This document shows positions 6,243 through 9,352 of a stretch of 9,352 nucleotides of DNA, one piece after another (positions within the stretch are counted from its first letter, which is position 1; each line of letters begins with the position of its first letter). A program made the position numbers and the translations under genes. Source of the stretch: CAZAMT01 sp964486145. GTDB lineage: Bacteria; Bacteroidota; Bacteroidia; Bacteroidales; JAAAOM01. Location of the stretch: NCBI GenBank assembly GCA_964486145.1, contig CAZAMT010000155.1:1-9352 (forward strand), in the 5' to 3' direction. Below the pieces are notes generated by a model that made no database searches, was not told the DNA's origin, and was given only the letters and a program-made list of their open reading frames with translations.

Positions 6243-8138
6243 ATGGAAAATTTTCTGGGTAAGCTCAACGCCATTGATATTGGGGTAATTGTATTGTTTT
6301 TTCTAATCATTTTTGGTATTTCTGCTTATTATTCGCGCAAAGCCGGAAAGGACTTAAGCCAGTTTTTTCTGTCAGGTCGTAATTTGCCATGGTATCTTGC
6401 CGGAACAGCAATGGTGGCTACAACGTTTGCTGCCGACACACCGCTTGCTGTAACCGAACTTGTTGCACGGAACGGGATTGCCGGAAACTGGCTGTGGTGG
6501 AATATGGCTATTGGTGGCTTGTTAACGGTATTTTTCTTTGCGCGGCTTTGGCGACGTGCAGGGATAATGACAGATTTGGAACTCATTGAGTTTCGTTATT
6601 CAGGAACTGAAGCGGCAGTTCTTCGTGGGTTTCGTGCAATTTATCTTGGACTTTTCATGAACGCCATTGTTCTTGGCTGGGTGCACAAGGCCATGGAAAA
6701 AATATTTATGGTAACCCTGCCCGGAATTGATCCATTTTTACTGGTGGCTGTCCTTGCAATTGTTATATCCATTTATGCATCCGCTGCAGGATTGCTCGGT
6801 ACGATCCGAACGGATAGCTTTCAGTTTTTGTTTGCACTTGCCGGTTGTATCGTCCTGGCTGTAATTGTGGTGAAACTGCCTGAAATCGGGACGATGGAAA
6901 ACCTGGAACGTCAGTTATCACCAGAAATACTGGAATTTTTTCCTCGTATTGGAAGTGTCAGAGATATTAGCCTTACCGGTGGAGCATTTGCTCTTACAAC
7001 GGGAGCTTTTATTGCTTATGTAGGCGTGCAGTGGTGGTCATCATGGTATCCGGGATCCGATCCGGGGGGAGGCGGCTATATTGCCCAGCGCATGATGTCA
7101 GCTAAAGATGAAAAACACAGCCTCCTCGCTACCCTTTGGTTCAACATTGCACATTATACACTTCGTCCCTGGCCATGGATCATTGTAGCACTGGTTGCTC
7201 TGGTTGTGCTTCCCAGGGTTTCATCTCCCGATTTGCTTGAACAAAAAAATCCGGAATTATATGAAAAAGTCGTTCAGGCATATGAAAACAAAACACTTAT
7301 TGAAACAAATCCATCTGTCTACTCCGGTGTTGAATTTGAAGAAATGTACGAGACATATGAAAATACAGTTGACCCCGGTGTGATGTATCCCAAACTGATG
7401 GTCAGGTATCTGCCTGCAGGTGTACTCGGACTGCTCATTGCCGTTTTTCTCGCTGCATACATGTCAACCATTGCATCGCAACTAAACTGGGGTACTTCCT
7501 ATTTGATTAATGACTTTTACAAACGGTTTATTAAACGCAATGCATCAGAAAAACATTATGTATTTGTTTCAAGGTTAAGCATTATCCTGCTTGTTATATT
7601 TTCTTTACTTATCACCAATTATTTCTTAACTACCATTTCGGGTGCGTGGGAATTTATTATTAATGCCAGTGCGGGTATGGGGGCTGTTATGATTTTACGT
7701 TGGTACTGGTGGCGTATCAACGCGTGGTCGGAGATAGCGGCTATGGTAACTCCATTGATCATTTATCCAATCGCAAGGTATCAATTTGGCATTGAACCTC
7801 CAATTACCCTTTATCCTGTTGTTTTAGGAACGACAATGGTCTGGTTGGTGGTTACCTGGATATCCCGTCCGGTAAATGAAAAAGTTATGGCCGGGTTTTA
7901 TAAAAAAGTTCATCCGGGAGGGATTGGCTGGCGAAAATACCGGAAACTATACCCCGAGGTAACACCCGATAAAGGATACGGCATTATGTTGCTTAATTGG
8001 CTCATTGGAGTGGCAGCCATCTATGCAGCCATGTATGGTACGGGAATGTTACTTTTTGCAAATTACCTTGAGGCAGGAATAGCCATTGGTATTTCGGTTG
8101 TGTCAGGCATAATAATTTATCAAACAAATAAAGGCTGA
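6243..8138 (+). CDS. Sodium:solute symporter (SSS family), probable amino-sugar or sugar transporter
   Basis: This 631-residue inner-membrane protein has about 14 hydrophobic segments, the SSS family's layout. It should couple uptake of a small solute to sodium. The first helix starts near residue 11. SGRNLPW (44-50) and ATTFAADTP (59-67) mark the unwound first core helix. AAYMSTIAS at 404-412 aligns with the Na2-site helix of vSGLT, with A405, S408 and T409 at the sodium-ligand positions. A hydrophilic, Glu/Tyr-rich loop of about 60 residues (324-390) separates two core helices and is longer than in compact family members. The gene lies between the NagB-PIG-L fusion and a ROK kinase that starts one base after its stop, so the likely cargo is the sugar used by that kinase, for example GlcNAc. 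Cargo cannot be read from the sequence. Confidence 0.88.
   Translation: MENFLGKLNAIDIGVIVLFFLIIFGISAYYSRKAGKDLSQFFLSGRNLPWYLAGTAMVATTFAADTPLAVTELVARNGIAGNWLWWNMAIGGLLTVFFFARLWRRAGIMTDLELIEFRYSGTEAAVLRGFRAIYLGLFMNAIVLGWVHKAMEKIFMVTLPGIDPFLLVAVLAIVISIYASAAGLLGTIRTDSFQFLFALAGCIVLAVIVVKLPEIGTMENLERQLSPEILEFFPRIGSVRDISLTGGAFALTTGAFIAYVGVQWWSSWYPGSDPGGGGYIAQRMMSAKDEKHSLLATLWFNIAHYTLRPWPWIIVALVALVVLPRVSSPDLLEQKNPELYEKVVQAYENKTLIETNPSVYSGVEFEEMYETYENTVDPGVMYPKLMVRYLPAGVLGLLIAVFLAAYMSTIASQLNWGTSYLINDFYKRFIKRNASEKHYVFVSRLSIILLVIFSLLITNYFLTTISGAWEFIINASAGMGAVMILRWYWWRINAWSEIAAMVTPLIIYPIARYQFGIEPPITLYPVVLGTTMVWLVVTWISRPVNEKVMAGFYKKVHPGGIGWRKYRKLYPEVTPDKGYGIMLLNWLIGVAAIYAAMYGTGMLLFANYLEAGIAIGISVVSGIIIYQTNKG
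8130..8134 (+). promoter_or_regulatory. Ribosome binding site of the kinase inside the symporter's 3' end
   Basis: AAAGG at 8130-8134 lies five bases before the kinase ATG at 8140 and inside the last codons of the symporter gene. With a one-base gap between stop and start, translational coupling of transporter and kinase is likely. Other genes in the window lack so clear a site. Confidence 0.45.
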
Positions 8139-8139
8139 T

Positions 8140-9084
8140 ATGGAAAAATATTATCTTGGAATTGATCTGGGAGGAACAACAACAAACATTGGACTGGTCT
8201 CTTCCGAAGGTCAGTTAGTTGAAGAAAGAATCCTGAATACACTTCCGAAAAACGGTCCTGAAAATGCATTTGAACGCATAGGAGCATCTGTTGATGAAAT
8301 CCGAAATTCATTATCCAAAGATCAGGTAATCATTTCCACCGGGGTTGGCATACCGGGTATTTACAACAAAGATGAAGACAGAATTGAAGAGGTTTCAAAT
8401 CTGCCGGGTTGGAAAAACATTAATCTTGGTGAGGTTTTACACGTTACTCTGGATATGAATGTTTTTATTGATAACGATGCAAACATGGCCGCGCTGGGCG
8501 AAGGCTGGAAAGGTGCAGGCAAAGATGTACCTGTTTCGTTTATGATTACCCTGGGAACAGGGGTCGGAGGAGCAATAATTCAAGGAAATGATATTTTTAC
8601 TTTCAATGATTTTTCAGGCGAATTTGGCCATATGATTATAAATACCAACGGAGCTGATTGTTCTTGCGGGCGCCGCGGGTGTCTTGAAACATTTATTAGC
8701 AAGCATGGTATGGAAAGGCAGGCAGTAGAACTGATTACGAAAGGAAAAAATACATTGTTGAGGGATTTCTATCCCGATTCCTTATCTCCACATGTAATTG
8801 CTCATGCTGCAGAGCAGGGAGATGCGGTAGCTCTTGAAATATATGAACAAGCAGCACACGGCCTGGCTGTTGGTATTGCAAATATTTCGAATGTATTGGG
8901 AATTACTGTTTTTATTTTGGGTGGTGGTATTACCAATGCATATCACCTGATTGAGCCTGTGCTGGATCGAACCCTCCCATCGCTTGTTTTCGATTACCAA
9001 AAACGAAACATCAAAGTAAAGAAAGCTGAACTGGGAGAAAAAGCTGGCCTTATTGGAGCTGCAAAATTTGCAATGAATCAATGA
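8140..9084 (+). CDS. ROK-family sugar kinase (candidate N-acetylglucosamine kinase or glucokinase)
   Basis: This 314-residue protein has every hallmark of an active ROK kinase, which transfers phosphate from ATP to the C6 hydroxyl of a hexose or N-acetylhexosamine. The phosphate loop DLGGTT is at 9-14, the catalytic Asp is D113 in DNDAN (111-115), and GTGVGG at 139-144 is the second phosphate loop. GEFGH at 160-164 supplies sugar-contacting E161 and zinc ligand H164, followed by the zinc cysteines C174, C176 and C181 in CSCGRRGC. GGGITN near residue 266 is the adenosine-binding segment. Length is normal for the family. It is the last gene of the cluster, one base after the symporter. Context favours GlcNAc as substrate; glucose or another sugar is possible because ROK specificity is hard to read from sequence. 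Confidence 0.9.
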   Translation: MEKYYLGIDLGGTTTNIGLVSSEGQLVEERILNTLPKNGPENAFERIGASVDEIRNSLSKDQVIISTGVGIPGIYNKDEDRIEEVSNLPGWKNINLGEVLHVTLDMNVFIDNDANMAALGEGWKGAGKDVPVSFMITLGTGVGGAIIQGNDIFTFNDFSGEFGHMIINTNGADCSCGRRGCLETFISKHGMERQAVELITKGKNTLLRDFYPDSLSPHVIAHAAEQGDAVALEIYEQAAHGLAVGIANISNVLGITVFILGGGITNAYHLIEPVLDRTLPSLVFDYQKRNIKVKKAELGEKAGLIGAAKFAMNQ

Positions 9085-9120
9085 TTCCGGTCTAAAAAAA
9101 CATCTTCGAACAAGCATAAT

Positions 9121-9339
9121 CCGATTACCAAGATAAAATCTGAGGTGGCCGATTTTATTGATTTTTTAAAATACAAATCAAAAAAACATGATAAAAGAAA
9201 TACAAAAAGATTATCAGGTAAGGCTAAAGGATTAATAAAAATGAAAGATGACTTTGATGAACCAATTGAAATATTTAAATATTATATAACCTGCCCTATT
9301 CATAAATGGGTTTGGTCTAAAAAGCCTTCAAACTGCTGA
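9121..9339 (+). pseudogene. Remnant of a DUF2281-type small antitoxin-like protein
   Basis: The translated stretch KIKSEVADFIDFLKYKSKK, a basic linker, then GKAKGLIKMKDDFDEP followed by IEIFKYY matches the usual layout of DUF2281 proteins, which often sit next to PIN-domain toxins. The intact family begins about 20 residues earlier with a Met and an LPxxL-like segment. Here no ATG is present, the only candidate start is GTG at 9145 inside the domain, and an IIRLPR-like segment lies in another frame (9116-9133), which suggests a frameshift. The family normally ends soon after DEPLEDFKxYM, but this frame runs on for about 17 unrelated residues. It is in frame with the kinase beyond its TGA, which is probably chance. 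Composition is more A-rich than in the genes before it. No toxin gene is visible before the window ends. Confidence 0.5.
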
Positions 9340-9352
9340 TTTTTGTTGTTTT

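Noticed and set aside
9294..9318. Possible terminator hairpin CCCTATT-CATA-AATGGG followed by TTTGG
   Set aside because: The stem is short with a bulged base and is followed by only three T residues, so it is too weak to call.
1..9352. CRISPR arrays, tRNA or rRNA genes, insertion sequences, SusC/SusD genes
   Set aside because: I looked for regular repeats, transposase motifs, TonB-dependent receptor signatures and RNA gene features and saw none.

Overview
The window looks like a chromosomal segment from a member of the Bacteroidota. Three sequence features point there: a large secreted enzyme ends in a type IX secretion (T9SS) sorting domain with a YPNPF motif, two upstream regions carry the phylum's TAnnTTTG -7 promoter element, and ribosome binding sites are mostly weak or absent. 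Base composition is moderately AT-rich and the spacers are strongly AT-rich. All genes lie on the + strand. I cannot name the genus.

Layout. (1) 94-2451 encodes a secreted, multidomain GH18 glycoside hydrolase (signal peptide, catalytic domain, CUB-like, cadherin-like and CADG-like modules, T9SS domain). Its promoter lies almost on top of the start codon. (2) 2557-3705 encodes a ROK-family transcriptional regulator with its own well-formed promoter. (3) 3744-6140 encodes a 798-residue fusion of a glucosamine-6-phosphate-deaminase-like (NagB) domain to a PIG-L/LmbE-type zinc deacetylase domain. (4) 6243-8138 encodes a sodium:solute symporter (SSS family). (5) 8140-9084 encodes a ROK-family sugar kinase, starting one base after the symporter stop. 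(6) 9121-9339 holds a decayed remnant of a DUF2281-type (antitoxin-like) small protein. The rest is short spacer.

How the genes fit together (inference). Genes 2-5 form a compact amino-sugar catabolic cluster: a ROK regulator, a symporter to import the sugar, a ROK kinase to phosphorylate it, and a fused enzyme that could both deacetylate and deaminate the sugar phosphate. With N-acetylglucosamine as substrate the route would be GlcNAc to GlcNAc-6-P (kinase), GlcN-6-P (PIG-L domain) and fructose-6-P (NagB domain). The upstream GH18 enzyme could release the sugar outside the cell. No NagA-type deacetylase and no SusC/SusD pair is present in the window. The most interesting point is this fusion as a candidate replacement for NagA, combined with substitutions in the NagB active site that leave its exact substrate open.
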